From: Vogesella fluminis
GTDB taxonomy: Bacteria > Pseudomonadota > Gammaproteobacteria > Burkholderiales > Chromobacteriaceae
Direction of reading: 5' to 3'
Assembly: GCF_014652335.1 (NCBI RefSeq)
Contig: NZ_BMYP01000019.1
Coordinates: 19,893-56,396 of the forward strand
Length of the DNA stretch: 36,504 bases
Part shown: one piece after another, positions 27,401 to 35,317 of the stretch
How positions within the stretch are numbered: the stretch's first letter is position 1
Layout of the letters: every line of letters starts with the position of its first letter
Notes under the pieces: generated by a model
The model's database searches: none
The model's input: only the letters and a program-made list of their open reading frames with translations
Told to the model about the DNA's origin: nothing
Made by a program: the position numbers and the translations under genes

Positions 27401-28516
27401 ATGAAAAAACCCCTTGTCATCATCGGCAGCGGCCATGCCGGCTACACCCTGGCCCGGGCATTCCGCCAGCACGATACCAGCACACCCGTTGTCGTTCTCA
27501 CCGAGGACGGCGGCGAGCACTACCCCAAGCCGCAGCTGAGCCACGGCTTTGGCCATCAGCACAGTGCCGAGCAGCTGACCCAGAACAGCGCCACCGGCAT
27601 GGCCGCCGAGTTGAAAATCATGGTACGACCGCACACCCGGGTCACGGCGATCGACTTCACCGCCCGGAAGGTCTCGGCCGGAGAAATGCAGATTCCGTAT
27701 AGCGACCTGGTACTGGCGGTAGGTGCCGACCCCTTTGTGCCGCCCGTCAGCGGAGATGGCGCACAAGACATCCTGACCCTGAACAATCTGGCGCAATACC
27801 GGCGTTATCTTGACCGCCTCAACCGGAGCGAGCGGGTACTGGTCATCGGAGGCGGCCTGATCGGCACCGAAATCGCACATGACCTCTCACCGCACAAGCA
27901 GGTGACGCTGGTAGACATCGGTAACCGCTTGCTGGAGCGGCTGGTGCCCGACATCGTCAGCCAGCGCCTGCATGAGGCCATGGGCCGTGTCTCGCTACGC
28001 TTCGGGACCAAGGTCGAACGGATCGATAAAACGGCAAACGGCTACCATGTCACGCTGATCGACGGCGATACGCTGACAGTGGACAGCATCATCTGCGCCG
28101 CCGGCCTGAAGCCGCGACTGGAGCTGGCCGCCGGGCTGGAAACGCAACGTGGCATCGTTGTCGACGACCACCTGCGTACCTCGCAAGCCCATGTCTATGC
28201 ACTGGGAGATTGCGCCGAGATCGACGGCCAGATCCTGCCCTTCTTGCAGCCCATCACACTATCAGCGCGGGCACTGGCCAGTACGCTGGGCGGCAAGCCG
28301 GAACCGGTCCGTTTCAGCCCGCTGCCGGTGGCTGTCAAAACACCGCGTTACCCGATACAGCTGGCCGGGGTTACCCAGGGCCATGCACTGGAGTGGCAGA
28401 TCAGCGAAGGCGAGGATGGCCTGACCGCACTGGCACATCATGACGGCAAGCTGGTGGGCTACGTGACAACCGGCAACCGCAACGGCCTTGGCCTGCTATC
28501 CGGCCTGGCACGCTAG
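27401..28516 (+). CDS. norW: NADH:flavorubredoxin reductase NorW
   Basis: A 371-residue FAD-dependent oxidoreductase of the rubredoxin-reductase type. FAD-binding GXGXXG is IIGSGHAGYTLA (7-18), the NAD-binding loop is VIGGGLIGTEIA, and the second FAD motif ends in VYALGDCAEIDG. It passes electrons from NADH to the rubredoxin domain of NorV. GGAG lies 7 bases before the ATG at 27401, directly downstream of norV, so the two form an operon. Position beside norV decides for NorW over other rubredoxin reductases. Confidence 0.95.
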   Translation: MKKPLVIIGSGHAGYTLARAFRQHDTSTPVVVLTEDGGEHYPKPQLSHGFGHQHSAEQLTQNSATGMAAELKIMVRPHTRVTAIDFTARKVSAGEMQIPYSDLVLAVGADPFVPPVSGDGAQDILTLNNLAQYRRYLDRLNRSERVLVIGGGLIGTEIAHDLSPHKQVTLVDIGNRLLERLVPDIVSQRLHEAMGRVSLRFGTKVERIDKTANGYHVTLIDGDTLTVDSIICAAGLKPRLELAAGLETQRGIVVDDHLRTSQAHVYALGDCAEIDGQILPFLQPITLSARALASTLGGKPEPVRFSPLPVAVKTPRYPIQLAGVTQGHALEWQISEGEDGLTALAHHDGKLVGYVTTGNRNGLGLLSGLAR

Positions 28517-28546
28517 CGCCTGTTAACACTTGTTTTGTCGCAGCAC

Positions 28547-28642
28547 AGGCTGGAGAAGCCTTCAAATGCAAGGCGGAGGGTTTGCGCCTGGTTATTCCAA
28601 GCGCAAACCCGACAACGCCGCAGTTGATGGCTTATCCAGCCT
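28547..28642. repeat. ~96 bp nested inverted-repeat element downstream of norW
   Basis: The outer arms AGGCTGGAGAAGCC (28547-28560) and GGCTTATCCAGCCT (28629-28642) pair at 13 of 14 bases. An inner stem, GGGTTTGCGC (28578-28587) with GCGCAAACCC (28601-28610), is perfect, and GGCG/CGCC lies between. The TGGTTATTCCAA loop reminds me of interspersed palindromic repeats in other proteobacteria. It may also act as a terminator for norVW. Copy number cannot be judged from this window. Confidence 0.55.
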
Positions 28643-28657
28643 GCCCTTCGGGGCACC

Positions 28658-28677
28658 TGCGGCCAACGTTGGCCGCA
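28658..28677. terminator. 20-bp perfect palindrome of the repeated motif downstream of norVW
   Basis: TGCGGCCAACGTTGGCCGCA lies just after the nested repeat in the gap between convergent norW and the DsbA-like gene. Between here and 28858 I see no gene or clear signal. Confidence 0.6.
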
Positions 28678-28858
28678 ACCGCCGCGACCTCCCCGCCGGA
28701 TGATATCGCGGCTGTTGCATATCCGTGTGCGGGTTGTCGCCCCCAGGGCCGGGGCGGCAGCTTGTGCCAACGGCTCTTGTTCAGCCGCCGGCATTACGGC
28801 ATCGGCCCGGCAATGGGTAGTGCGGAAAGCATCCGGCGGTACCGTCAGACCGTGACAT

Positions 28859-29554
28859 TCACTGGCAGCCATCCGGCGTGCACAGCGGCGCGTCGTCCGC
28901 GCCAAGGTTGGCCGCACCACCCAGCAAACCTTGCAGATAAGCGGCAAACGCGTCCGGCTTGCCCAGATACGGCGACAGCTCCAGCCGCTGCAGCTGGCCG
29001 TTCAGTTCCAGCAGCAGCGAGGGGAAGCCACGCAGGCCGTGCGCGGCCATGTCGCGGTGGCTGCGGCCAACGTGGGCGGCAAATTCGCCCTGCTGGCGCT
29101 GGTATTCGGCGGCAAAGGCGGCGCCGTCCAGCCCCAGCTCGATGGCCAGTTGCTGCAGCACCGCTGGCTCGGCGATGCGCTGCCCGTCCACATAGTGCGC
29201 CTGCTGCAGACGATGCAGCATGCTCAGCCCGTCGATACCCAGCGCCTCGGCCGCCAGGATGGCCAGCGTCGGCGGCGTGCTGTCGAATACCGCACCGCTA
29301 TCCAGCAGCAGGTCGTTGAAGTAGCCATCGCCAAACGGCTGGCCGGTGAGCTGCCGGATGCGCGCATCATGCCCCATCACGTACTGGCGCAACTGTGGCG
29401 TGACCGGCTGGCGATTGGGGCCGCTCATCATCGCCCCGCCGTGCAATTCGATTGCCAGCCCGGCAAGGTTGGCCGCGGCGGCCAGCAGCGGCGCCGCGCC
29501 GTAGCACCAGCCGCACAGCGGGTCGTAGTAGTAATGCAGGGTAGCTTTTACCAT
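28859..29554 (-). CDS. DsbA-family (FrnE-like) thioredoxin-fold protein
   Basis: A 231-residue DsbA/FrnE-like protein without a signal peptide, so probably cytosolic. The redox motif is C14-G-W-C17 in YYDPLCGWCYG, followed by an alpha-helical insert and the cis-Pro strand LRGFPSLLLELNG. Such proteins act as disulfide oxidoreductases or isomerases. The C-terminus ends in a Cys pair (APLCTPDGCQ) that could bind metal or form a disulfide. The ATG at 29554 overlaps the stop of the upstream metallo-beta-lactamase-fold gene by 7 bases, so they form a translationally coupled pair. One exact motif copy at 28904-28916 encodes AANL. Confidence 0.85.
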   Translation of the reverse strand: MVKATLHYYYDPLCGWCYGAAPLLAAAANLAGLAIELHGGAMMSGPNRQPVTPQLRQYVMGHDARIRQLTGQPFGDGYFNDLLLDSGAVFDSTPPTLAILAAEALGIDGLSMLHRLQQAHYVDGQRIAEPAVLQQLAIELGLDGAAFAAEYQRQQGEFAAHVGRSHRDMAAHGLRGFPSLLLELNGQLQRLELSPYLGKPDAFAAYLQGLLGGAANLGADDAPLCTPDGCQ

Positions 29555-30411
29555 TTCATTTCCCCCTTGTTCACCTTGGCGCCGATATCCAGCGCCAGCC
29601 CCATGCCGGCCTGCGGGCAGGCGCGCTGCATGGCGGCAATCAGTTCGGCGGCATTGCCCGCCTTGCCTGCCTCGCTGTCAAAACGCTGCAGGTAGGTGCG
29701 GGTGTAGGCGATGGCCGTGCTATCCAGCTTGCTGCCGGCCGCCATGTGGCCGGGCACCACGACGGCGGGCTTGAGCGCCGCCATCTCGTCCAGCTGCGCG
29801 AGCCACGCCTGGCGCTCGGCCGGCGGCTGGGTGTCGGCGGTCCACACGTGCAGGCCGCTGAACACGGCGACGTTGCCGGCGATGGCGCGCAGCGACGGAA
29901 TCCACACATAGGGGCGATGCGCCAGCACGCCGCCGGTGCCGCGCAGCTCGATCTTCTCGCCGTCCACGCTCAGGCTGTCTGTTTTCAAGGCAGTGGGCAC
30001 GATGGGCTGCTGCGGCGAGTTGGCGCCCATCTTCGGCCCCCAGAACGCCAGCTTGCCGGCCAGCTTGGCCTGGATCTTGCTGGCCACCGCCGGGGTGGCG
30101 ACCACCTCGGCCTGCGGGAACAGCTGCTTCAGCACCGCGGCACCGAAGTAGTAATCCGGGTCGGCGTTGCTGATCAGGATGGTCTTCAGCGTCTTGCCGC
30201 TGTCCAGCACGTTGGCCGCAATGCGGTAGCCGTCGGCGCGGGTAAAGCCGCTGTCGATCACCATCGCCTCGTGCTCGCCGCTCACCACCACGGCATTGGC
30301 GTGAAAGCTGCCCTCGCCGGCGTTGTAGACCTTCAGCTGCAGCGGCTGGGCGGCGTGGGTGGCGGTGCTGGCAACGGCAATCGAGGCGGCGATGATGGTT
30401 TGGCGAAGCAT
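29548..30411 (-). CDS. Exported metallo-beta-lactamase-fold protein with altered metal motif
   Basis: A 287-residue protein with a signal peptide (MLRQTIIAASIAVASTATHA, cleavage near 20). The fold resembles periplasmic metallo-beta-lactamase-like hydrolases: VVVSGEHEAMVIDSGFTRADG, then the usual metal strand, then VVPGHMAAGS. The normal HXHXDH is replaced by N82-A-D84-P-D86-Y87 in ISNADPDYYFG, so two or three His ligands are missing and zinc chemistry is doubtful. The ATG at 30411 is chosen for AAAGGA 7 bases upstream; an ATG at 30426 overlaps that ribosome site. It is divergent from a LysR gene and coupled to the DsbA-like gene. Confidence 0.75.
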   Translation of the reverse strand: MLRQTIIAASIAVASTATHAAQPLQLKVYNAGEGSFHANAVVVSGEHEAMVIDSGFTRADGYRIAANVLDSGKTLKTILISNADPDYYFGAAVLKQLFPQAEVVATPAVASKIQAKLAGKLAFWGPKMGANSPQQPIVPTALKTDSLSVDGEKIELRGTGGVLAHRPYVWIPSLRAIAGNVAVFSGLHVWTADTQPPAERQAWLAQLDEMAALKPAVVVPGHMAAGSKLDSTAIAYTRTYLQRFDSEAGKAGNAAELIAAMQRACPQAGMGLALDIGAKVNKGEMKW

Positions 30412-30475
30412 GGTGTGTCCTTTCATGGCGGCCAGTGCCGCGTGGTTGATGGACGTCACTATAGTTTCTCTATCC

Positions 30476-30518
30476 GCGCAGATAAACGCGATAAACTGCG
30501 CATATTTGTTGCACAAAT
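30476..30518. promoter_or_regulatory. Two dyads between the MBL-fold gene and the LysR gene
   Basis: GCGCAG (30476-30481) and CTGCGC (30496-30501) form an inverted repeat 14 bases apart. ATTTG-TTGCA-CAAAT (30504-30518) is a second perfect dyad, of the T-N11-A form typical of LysR-type operators, and ends 12 bases before the LysR start. Probably the autoregulatory and target site. Confidence 0.5.
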
Positions 30519-30530
30519 CGAGCAAATAAC

Positions 30531-31433
30531 ATGGACAGAGTCACCGCGATGCGGGTATTCGCCGACGTGGCCGCCAGCGGCAGCTTCAGCGCCAGCGCCG
30601 AGCGGCTGGAGATGTCGCGCGCGATGGTCACCCGCTACGTGGCGGAGATGGAGCAATGGCTGGGCGCGCGGCTGCTGCAGCGCACCACCCGGCGCGTGAC
30701 GCTGACCGACGCCGGCGAGCAGGCGCTGCGCCGCTGCCTGCAGCTGCTGGCGCTGGTGGCGGAGGTGGAAGACGAGGTGGCGCCGGCGGACGGCGGCCTG
30801 CGCGGCCAGCTGCGGCTGACCAGCAGCATGTCCTTCGGCCACGCGCATCTGGCGGCAGTACTGGCCGATTTTCTGGCGCAGCATCCGCAGTTGAAGATCG
30901 ACCTGAACGTCGGCGATGCCACTTTGAACCTGGTGGAAGCGCGTATCGATCTGGCAATCCGCATCAGCAGCGAGCCGGACCCGGCACTGATCGCGCGGCC
31001 GCTGACGGTGTGCGATTCGGTACTGGTGGCCAGCCCTGCCTATCTGGCCAGCGCTGGTACGCCGCAGACGCCGGCGGAGCTGGCCGGCCACCGCTGCCTG
31101 GGGCACAGCAATGTTGGCCGCAGCAGCTGGCGCCTGCAGCGCGGCGGGCAGAGCGAAACCGTCAACGTACCCACCCGCTTCACTGCCAACGACGCCACCG
31201 TGCTGCTGCACGCGGCGCTGGCCGACGGCGGCATCAGCCTGCAGCCAAGCTATCTCGCCAACCCCTGGCTGCAGCGCGGCGAGCTGCTGGCGGTGCTGCC
31301 GGACTGGCAGCCGCCGGCGATGACCATCTACGCGCTGTACCCGTCGCGCCGCCACCTGTCGCCGGCGGTGCGCGCGCTGCTGGATTTTCTGGTGCAACGC
31401 TTTGCCTCCCCACCGTGGGCGCGCTTGCCGTAA
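30531..31433 (+). CDS. LysR-family transcriptional regulator (CrgA-like subgroup)
   Basis: A 300-residue LysR-type regulator: winged helix-turn-helix at ~1-60 (MRVFADVAASGSFSASAERLEMSRAMVTRYVAEME, then LLQRTTRRVTLTDAG) and an effector domain with LRLTSSMSFGHAHLAAVLADFL. The start MDRVTAMRVF is standard for this subgroup. It is divergent from the MBL-fold/DsbA-like pair and separated by two dyads, so it likely regulates them. It converges with the feo genes. Confidence 0.9.
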   Translation: MDRVTAMRVFADVAASGSFSASAERLEMSRAMVTRYVAEMEQWLGARLLQRTTRRVTLTDAGEQALRRCLQLLALVAEVEDEVAPADGGLRGQLRLTSSMSFGHAHLAAVLADFLAQHPQLKIDLNVGDATLNLVEARIDLAIRISSEPDPALIARPLTVCDSVLVASPAYLASAGTPQTPAELAGHRCLGHSNVGRSSWRLQRGGQSETVNVPTRFTANDATVLLHAALADGGISLQPSYLANPWLQRGELLAVLPDWQPPAMTIYALYPSRRHLSPAVRALLDFLVQRFASPPWARLP

Positions 31434-31480
31434 GCAGCTGCCCACGACCTGCTGCGCTTCGGCGCTCGCCGACAGGCAAA

Positions 31481-31503
31481 CGCCCGATGCAGTGCATCGG
31501 GCG
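31481..31503. terminator. Hairpin between the LysR gene and the feo operon
   Basis: CGCCCGATG (31481-31489) pairs with CATCGGGCG (31495-31503) around CAGTG. It lies between convergent genes and has no T-run. Confidence 0.55.
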
Positions 31504-31531
31504 CTCCTGGCCGGCTTGTGCCGTCTGTCAG

Positions 31532-31696
31532 CTAGTGGCAGCTCCCGCTATTGCAGCGCTTGCAGCTGCCGCACACGCCGTCCTGCGTGATCTTGCCGCC
31601 AGCGATGCGGCGACGCGGCAGGTACTTGCGCAGCAGGTACAGCGCGGCAGCGACCACGACTAGGCCCACGATGGCCATCTGGATGCCTTCGCTCAT
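31532..31696 (-). CDS. FeoB-associated Cys-rich membrane protein
   Basis: A 54-residue protein: short N-terminus, one membrane helix (MAIVGLVVVAALYLL-like, residues ~7-22), a basic stretch KYLPRRR, then a Cys-rich tail with C42, C45, C48 and C53 (VCGSCKRCNSGSCH). This matches the small proteins often encoded after feoB, thought to help FeoB in place of FeoC. GGAGGA (complement of 31704-31709) lies 7 bases upstream of the ATG, just past the feoB stop (31711-31713). Last gene of the feo operon. Confidence 0.85.
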   Translation of the reverse strand: MSEGIQMAIVGLVVVAAALYLLRKYLPRRRIAGGKITQDGVCGSCKRCNSGSCH

Positions 31697-31710
31697 CGTC
31701 TACTCCTCCA

Positions 31711-33540
31711 TCAGGCCCACAGGGCCCCGATCTGGCGTACCAGCAGCGCGCCCAGATAGGCCAGCGCAAACAGGTAGCCGGTGAAAACGATGGTAGCGCG
31801 CAGCGAGTTGGTCTCGCGCCGCACCACGGCAATGGTGGCCAGGCACTGCGGTGCGTATACAAACCATGCCAGATAGGCGAGCGCCACCGGCAAGCCCCAG
31901 TCGTGCGCCAGCGCACCGCCGAGCGCATCCTCGCCGCCCACCGCGTAGACGGTAGCCAGCGCGCTGACCGCCACCTCGCGTGCAGCCATGGCCGGAATCA
32001 GCGCAATGCACATCTGCCAGTTGAAGCCCAGCGGGTCGAACAGCGGCTGCATGGCCTTGCCCAGCATGCCGGCAAAGCTGTACTCGATGGCCGGCAAGGT
32101 GGCGTTAGCCGGCGCGTGCGGAAAGGTGGCCAGAAACCACAGCACGATGGACAGCGCCAGGATGATGGTGCCCACGCGGCGCAGGAAGATCCACGCCCGC
32201 TCCTTCAGCCCCAGCAAAAAGTGGTAGGCGTTGGGCCAGCGGTAATTGGGCAGCTCCAGCAACAGCGGAAAGCCCTGGCTGGCCGCCTCGCGGCGGTGCA
32301 TCAGCCACGCCACCAGCGCAGCGCTGACGATGCCGGCGATGTACAAGGCAAATAATGTCAGGCCCTGCAGGTTGAACACGCCCCACACGCTTTGCTGCGG
32401 CACAAAGGCCCCGATCACCACTGCGTACACCGGCAGCCGCGCCGAGCAGGTCATCAGCGGCGCGGTCAGGATTGTGACCAGGCGCTCCTTCGGGTCGGCA
32501 ATGCTGCGGGTAGACATGATGCCCGGCACCGCGCAGGCAAAACTGGACAACATGGGGATGAACGAGCGGCCGGACAGGCCCACACCACGCATCAGCCGGT
32601 CCAGCAGGAAGGCGGCGCGCGGCAGGTAGCCGGAGTCTTCCAGCGCCAGAATAAAGGCAAACAGGATGATGATCTGCGGCAGGAACACCAGCACGCCACC
32701 CACGCCAGCAATCAGGCCATCCACCACAAAGTCGTGCAGGATGCCAGCCGGCAGCAGTGCGCCGGCGCTTTCGCCCAGCCAGCCCATGCTGCCCTCGATG
32801 GCATCCATCACCGGCGCTGCCCAGGCAAATACCGCCTGGAACATCAGCAGCAGGATGGTGGCCAGCAACACCAGGCCCAGCACCGGGTGCATCACCAGTG
32901 CGTCGAGTTTGTCTTGCCACACTGGCGCGTGCGACGGCGCCGACACGCAGCTGGCCAGCAGCTTGTCGATGCGGGCGTACACATCTTCTACCGCCTCGGC
33001 GCGCTCCGGCAGCGTCAGCTGGCCGCTGCGGCGGCCGGCGTTGGCGGCGCACTCGGCCAGCGCGGCTTGCAGGTCGGCCACGCCGTTTTTGCGCACGGCC
33101 ACCGTTTCCACTACTGGCATGCCCAGCTGCTGTGACAGTGCGGCGGTATCAATAGTGATGCCGCAGCTGCGTGCCGCGTCGGCCAGGTTCAGTGCCAGAA
33201 TCATCGGCAGGCCCAGCGCCTGCAGTTCCAGTACCAGACGCAAGCCCAGCTTGATATTGGTGGCATCCACCACCGCCACCAGCACGTCCGGGGCGGCCTC
33301 GCCGGCCATTTCACCGAGGATGACGCGGCGCGCCACCTGCTCATCCGGCGATGCCACATACAGGCTGTAGGTGCCGGGTAGGTCGATCAGCTCGGCCGGG
33401 CGGCCGAGGCCAGCCAGACTACCCAAACGTTTTTCGACGGTGACGCCGGCGTAGTTGGCCACCTTGGCACGGGCGCCGGTCAGGCTGTTGAACAGCGCGG
33501 TCTTGCCGCAGTTGGGGTTACCCACCAGGGCAAAACGCAA
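31711..33540 (-). CDS. feoB: Ferrous iron transport protein FeoB
   Basis: A 609-residue inner-membrane Fe(II) transporter with an N-terminal G domain. G1 is GNPNCGKT (7-14), G3 is DLPG (53-56) and G4 is NLAD (118-121); membrane helices with two Gate motifs follow (RSFIPMLSSFACAVPGIMSTR is one). It is shorter than the 773-residue E. coli FeoB, with a trimmed soluble region. Start: the normal MRFALVGNPNCGKT opening falls on a TTG at 33540, 22 bases after the feoA stop, with no good ribosome site, so coupling to feoA is likely. Iron import by Feo is mainly anaerobic, in line with the FNR-type box upstream. Confidence 0.95.
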   Translation of the reverse strand: MRFALVGNPNCGKTALFNSLTGARAKVANYAGVTVEKRLGSLAGLGRPAELIDLPGTYSLYVASPDEQVARRVILGEMAGEAAPDVLVAVVDATNIKLGLRLVLELQALGLPMILALNLADAARSCGITIDTAALSQQLGMPVVETVAVRKNGVADLQAALAECAANAGRRSGQLTLPERAEAVEDVYARIDKLLASCVSAPSHAPVWQDKLDALVMHPVLGLVLLATILLLMFQAVFAWAAPVMDAIEGSMGWLGESAGALLPAGILHDFVVDGLIAGVGGVLVFLPQIIILFAFILALEDSGYLPRAAFLLDRLMRGVGLSGRSFIPMLSSFACAVPGIMSTRSIADPKERLVTILTAPLMTCSARLPVYAVVIGAFVPQQSVWGVFNLQGLTLFALYIAGIVSAALVAWLMHRREAASQGFPLLLELPNYRWPNAYHFLLGLKERAWIFLRRVGTIILALSIVLWFLATFPHAPANATLPAIEYSFAGMLGKAMQPLFDPLGFNWQMCIALIPAMAAREVAVSALATVYAVGGEDALGGALAHDWGLPVALAYLAWFVYAPQCLATIAVVRRETNSLRATIVFTGYLFALAYLGALLVRQIGALWA

Positions 33541-33562
33541 TAAGGATAGGGATATGGCGGAA

Positions 33563-33832
33563 TCAGGCTTGGTGGGTAGTGGTAAGGATCTTGGCGGCTT
33601 CGCTGCGGCGCAGGCCGAACTTGGTGCCGTTGATACGCACGGCCACCGGATCGGCGCCGAACAGGCCGAAGCCGATCACCTGCAGCATGGCGCCGGGCAG
33701 AAAGCCCAGCTCTTTCAGGCGCAGCGTCACCTGCGCATCCAGCTCGCCAAAATGGCTGTGACTAGCGATACCGGTAATGGTGGCACGGGCGCCCTTGGGC
33801 AGCAGGTGCAGCGGGGTAACATGATGTGACAA
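33563..33832 (-). CDS. feoA: Ferrous iron transport protein FeoA
   Basis: An 89-residue SH3-like cytosolic protein required with FeoB for Fe(II) uptake. Typical features are PLHLLPKGARATITGI, LRLKELGFLPGAMLQVIG and GTKFGLRRSEAAKIL. No ATG is available; the TTG at 33832 is favoured because AAGGA (complement of 33840-33844) lies 7 bases upstream. First gene of feoA-feoB-small protein. Confidence 0.92.
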   Translation of the reverse strand: MSHHVTPLHLLPKGARATITGIASHSHFGELDAQVTLRLKELGFLPGAMLQVIGFGLFGADPVAVRINGTKFGLRRSEAAKILTTTHQA

Positions 33833-33926
33833 AGCGCAATCCTTGCTGACAGAATATAAATAAATTAAATGCTATTAATTCTTCTTATCGAAGCAACAAG
33901 ACTTATCCACACACAAGCATTGAAAC

Positions 33927-33940
33927 TTGACTTCCATCAA
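33927..33940 (-). promoter_or_regulatory. FNR/Anr-type box upstream of feoA
   Basis: On the minus strand TTGATGGAAGTCAA matches TTGAT-N4-ATCAA at 9 of 10 bases, in the AT-rich gap ~100 bases before the feoA start. A GATAAG (complement of 33902-33907) is roughly where a -10 would be expected, about 3 bases off the ideal class II spacing. No confident Fur box was seen. Confidence 0.5.
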
Positions 33941-34016
33941 GAAAAACATAGTCATTCGCAATATTAATACCAAATGCAATGACAAAAATGCCCCCCCTCT
34001 CCAATACCCACCGGCC

Positions 34017-34049
34017 ACGTCACAATACTGACATCAGCCCGTCACACTG
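34017..34049 (+). promoter_or_regulatory. Candidate PhoB box upstream of the BtaA-like gene
   Basis: Three consecutive 11-base units begin ACGTCAC (34017), CTGACAT (34028) and CCGTCAC (34039). The Pho box consists of 11-base direct repeats with CTGTCAT/C. A CACAAT (34067-34072) may be the -10. BtaA of Sinorhizobium is induced by phosphate starvation, which makes the site plausible, but the match is imperfect. Confidence 0.35.
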
Positions 34050-34099
34050 CTGCCACCCGCCACCACCACAATGCCGGGATGCACAACCCCGGAGGCGAT

Positions 34100-35317
34100 A
34101 TGCATACCCACACCCTGGTCAACAAGGCGGTCCACAACAGCCGCAGCACCGGCACGCGCGCGCTCGGCGACCGGCTGTTCGCGCGCTGGTTCAGCCAGCT
34201 GGTCTACGCGCAGATCTGGGAAGACCCGCTGGTGGATATCGACGCGCTGCAGCTGCAGCCGGGCGCACGGGTGCTGACCATCTCCTCCGGCGGCTGCAAT
34301 GCGCTGGCCTACCTCGCCTGCGCGCCACAGGAGGTGCACGCGGTGGACCTCAACGCCAGCCATCTGGCGATGCTGGCGCTCAAGCGCGCCGCGTTCCAGA
34401 GCCTGCCGGACTACCCGTCGCTACTGACCTTTCTCGGCGGCGCAGACGATGCGGCCAACCTGCAGCGCTATCGCCAGCATCTGGCACCGCAGCTGCCGCC
34501 CACCGCGCGCCAGTACTGGGAACAGAACGACTGGCGCGGCCGGCCGCGCTACAGCCTGTTCGCGCGCCACGCCTACCGCCACGGCCTGCTCGGGCGCTTC
34601 ATCGGCGTCGCGCACGGCCTGGGGCGGCTCTTGGGCGGCAACCTGTCGCGGCTGGCGACTGCGGCCAACCTTGACGAGCAGCAGGCGCTGTTCGATCGCC
34701 ATCTGGCGCCGCTGTTCGACCACCCGCTGCTGCGCTTCCTCGCCCGCCGCCAGGCGATGCTGTACAGCATGGGCATTCCGCCGGCGCAGTTCGCCGCGCT
34801 GCTGCACGACGCCGACGGCGACCTGCCGGCGCTGTTCCGCGAGCGCATGCGCCGCCTGGCCTGCGATTTTCCGCTGGCGGACAACCCCTACGCGCAGCAG
34901 GCGTTTGCCCGCCGCTACGATACCGGCCGCCAGAGCGCGCTGCCGATGTACCTGCAGCAACAGCACTACGCCGCCATCCGCGAGTACAGCCCGCGCTTGC
35001 ACAGCCACCACTGCTCGCTGACCGATTTCCTTGTCAACCGCCCGTCGCAGTCGCTGGACGCCTATTTGTTCCTCGATGCGCAGGACTGGATGGACGACGC
35101 CCAGCTCAATGCGCTGTGGCGCGAAGTAACCCGCACCGCCGCCCGCGGCGCACGCGTGGTGTTCCGCACCGGCGGCAGCGCCTCGCCGCTGGAAACGCGG
35201 CTGGCGCCGCAGGTGCGCGCCGCCTGGCGCACCGACCCCGACCACAACCGCGAGCTGCACCGTCGCGACCGCGCCGCCATCTACGGCGGCGTCCACCTCT
35301 ATATCAAGCAAACATGA
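34100..35317 (+). CDS. btaA: BtaA-like S-adenosylmethionine:diacylglycerol 3-amino-3-carboxypropyltransferase (DUF3419)
   Basis: A 405-residue DUF3419 protein. BtaA moves the 3-amino-3-carboxypropyl group of SAM onto diacylglycerol, giving diacylglyceryl-homoserine, the first step to the betaine lipid DGTS. Landmarks: LVYAQIWEDPLVDIDAL, SAM-binding GARVLTISSGGCNALAYL, VHAVDLNASHLAMLALK and the late FLDAQDWMDDAQLNALW. The ATG at 34100 has GGAGG 4 bases upstream; the ATG at 34079 precedes that site and adds 7 unsupported residues. It overlaps the next gene by ATGA. The usual BtaB N-methyltransferase is not adjacent. The symbol reflects the family; other DUF3419 members may differ in function. 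Confidence 0.8.
   Translation: MHTHTLVNKAVHNSRSTGTRALGDRLFARWFSQLVYAQIWEDPLVDIDALQLQPGARVLTISSGGCNALAYLACAPQEVHAVDLNASHLAMLALKRAAFQSLPDYPSLLTFLGGADDAANLQRYRQHLAPQLPPTARQYWEQNDWRGRPRYSLFARHAYRHGLLGRFIGVAHGLGRLLGGNLSRLATAANLDEQQALFDRHLAPLFDHPLLRFLARRQAMLYSMGIPPAQFAALLHDADGDLPALFRERMRRLACDFPLADNPYAQQAFARRYDTGRQSALPMYLQQQHYAAIREYSPRLHSHHCSLTDFLVNRPSQSLDAYLFLDAQDWMDDAQLNALWREVTRTAARGARVVFRTGGSASPLETRLAPQVRAAWRTDPDHNRELHRRDRAAIYGGVHLYIKQT

Noticed and set aside
28547-28642. Possible integron attC site, because of the inverted arms and a nearby GTTAAC
   Set aside because: The RYYYAAC/GTTRRRY core arrangement is not present, no integrase or cassette array is nearby, and the nested stems differ from attC architecture.
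33845-33985. Possible Fur box in the AT-rich feoA upstream region
   Set aside because: The region is AT-rich enough to give chance partial matches, but no good match to the GATAATGATAATCATTATC pattern was found; only the FNR-type dyad stands out.
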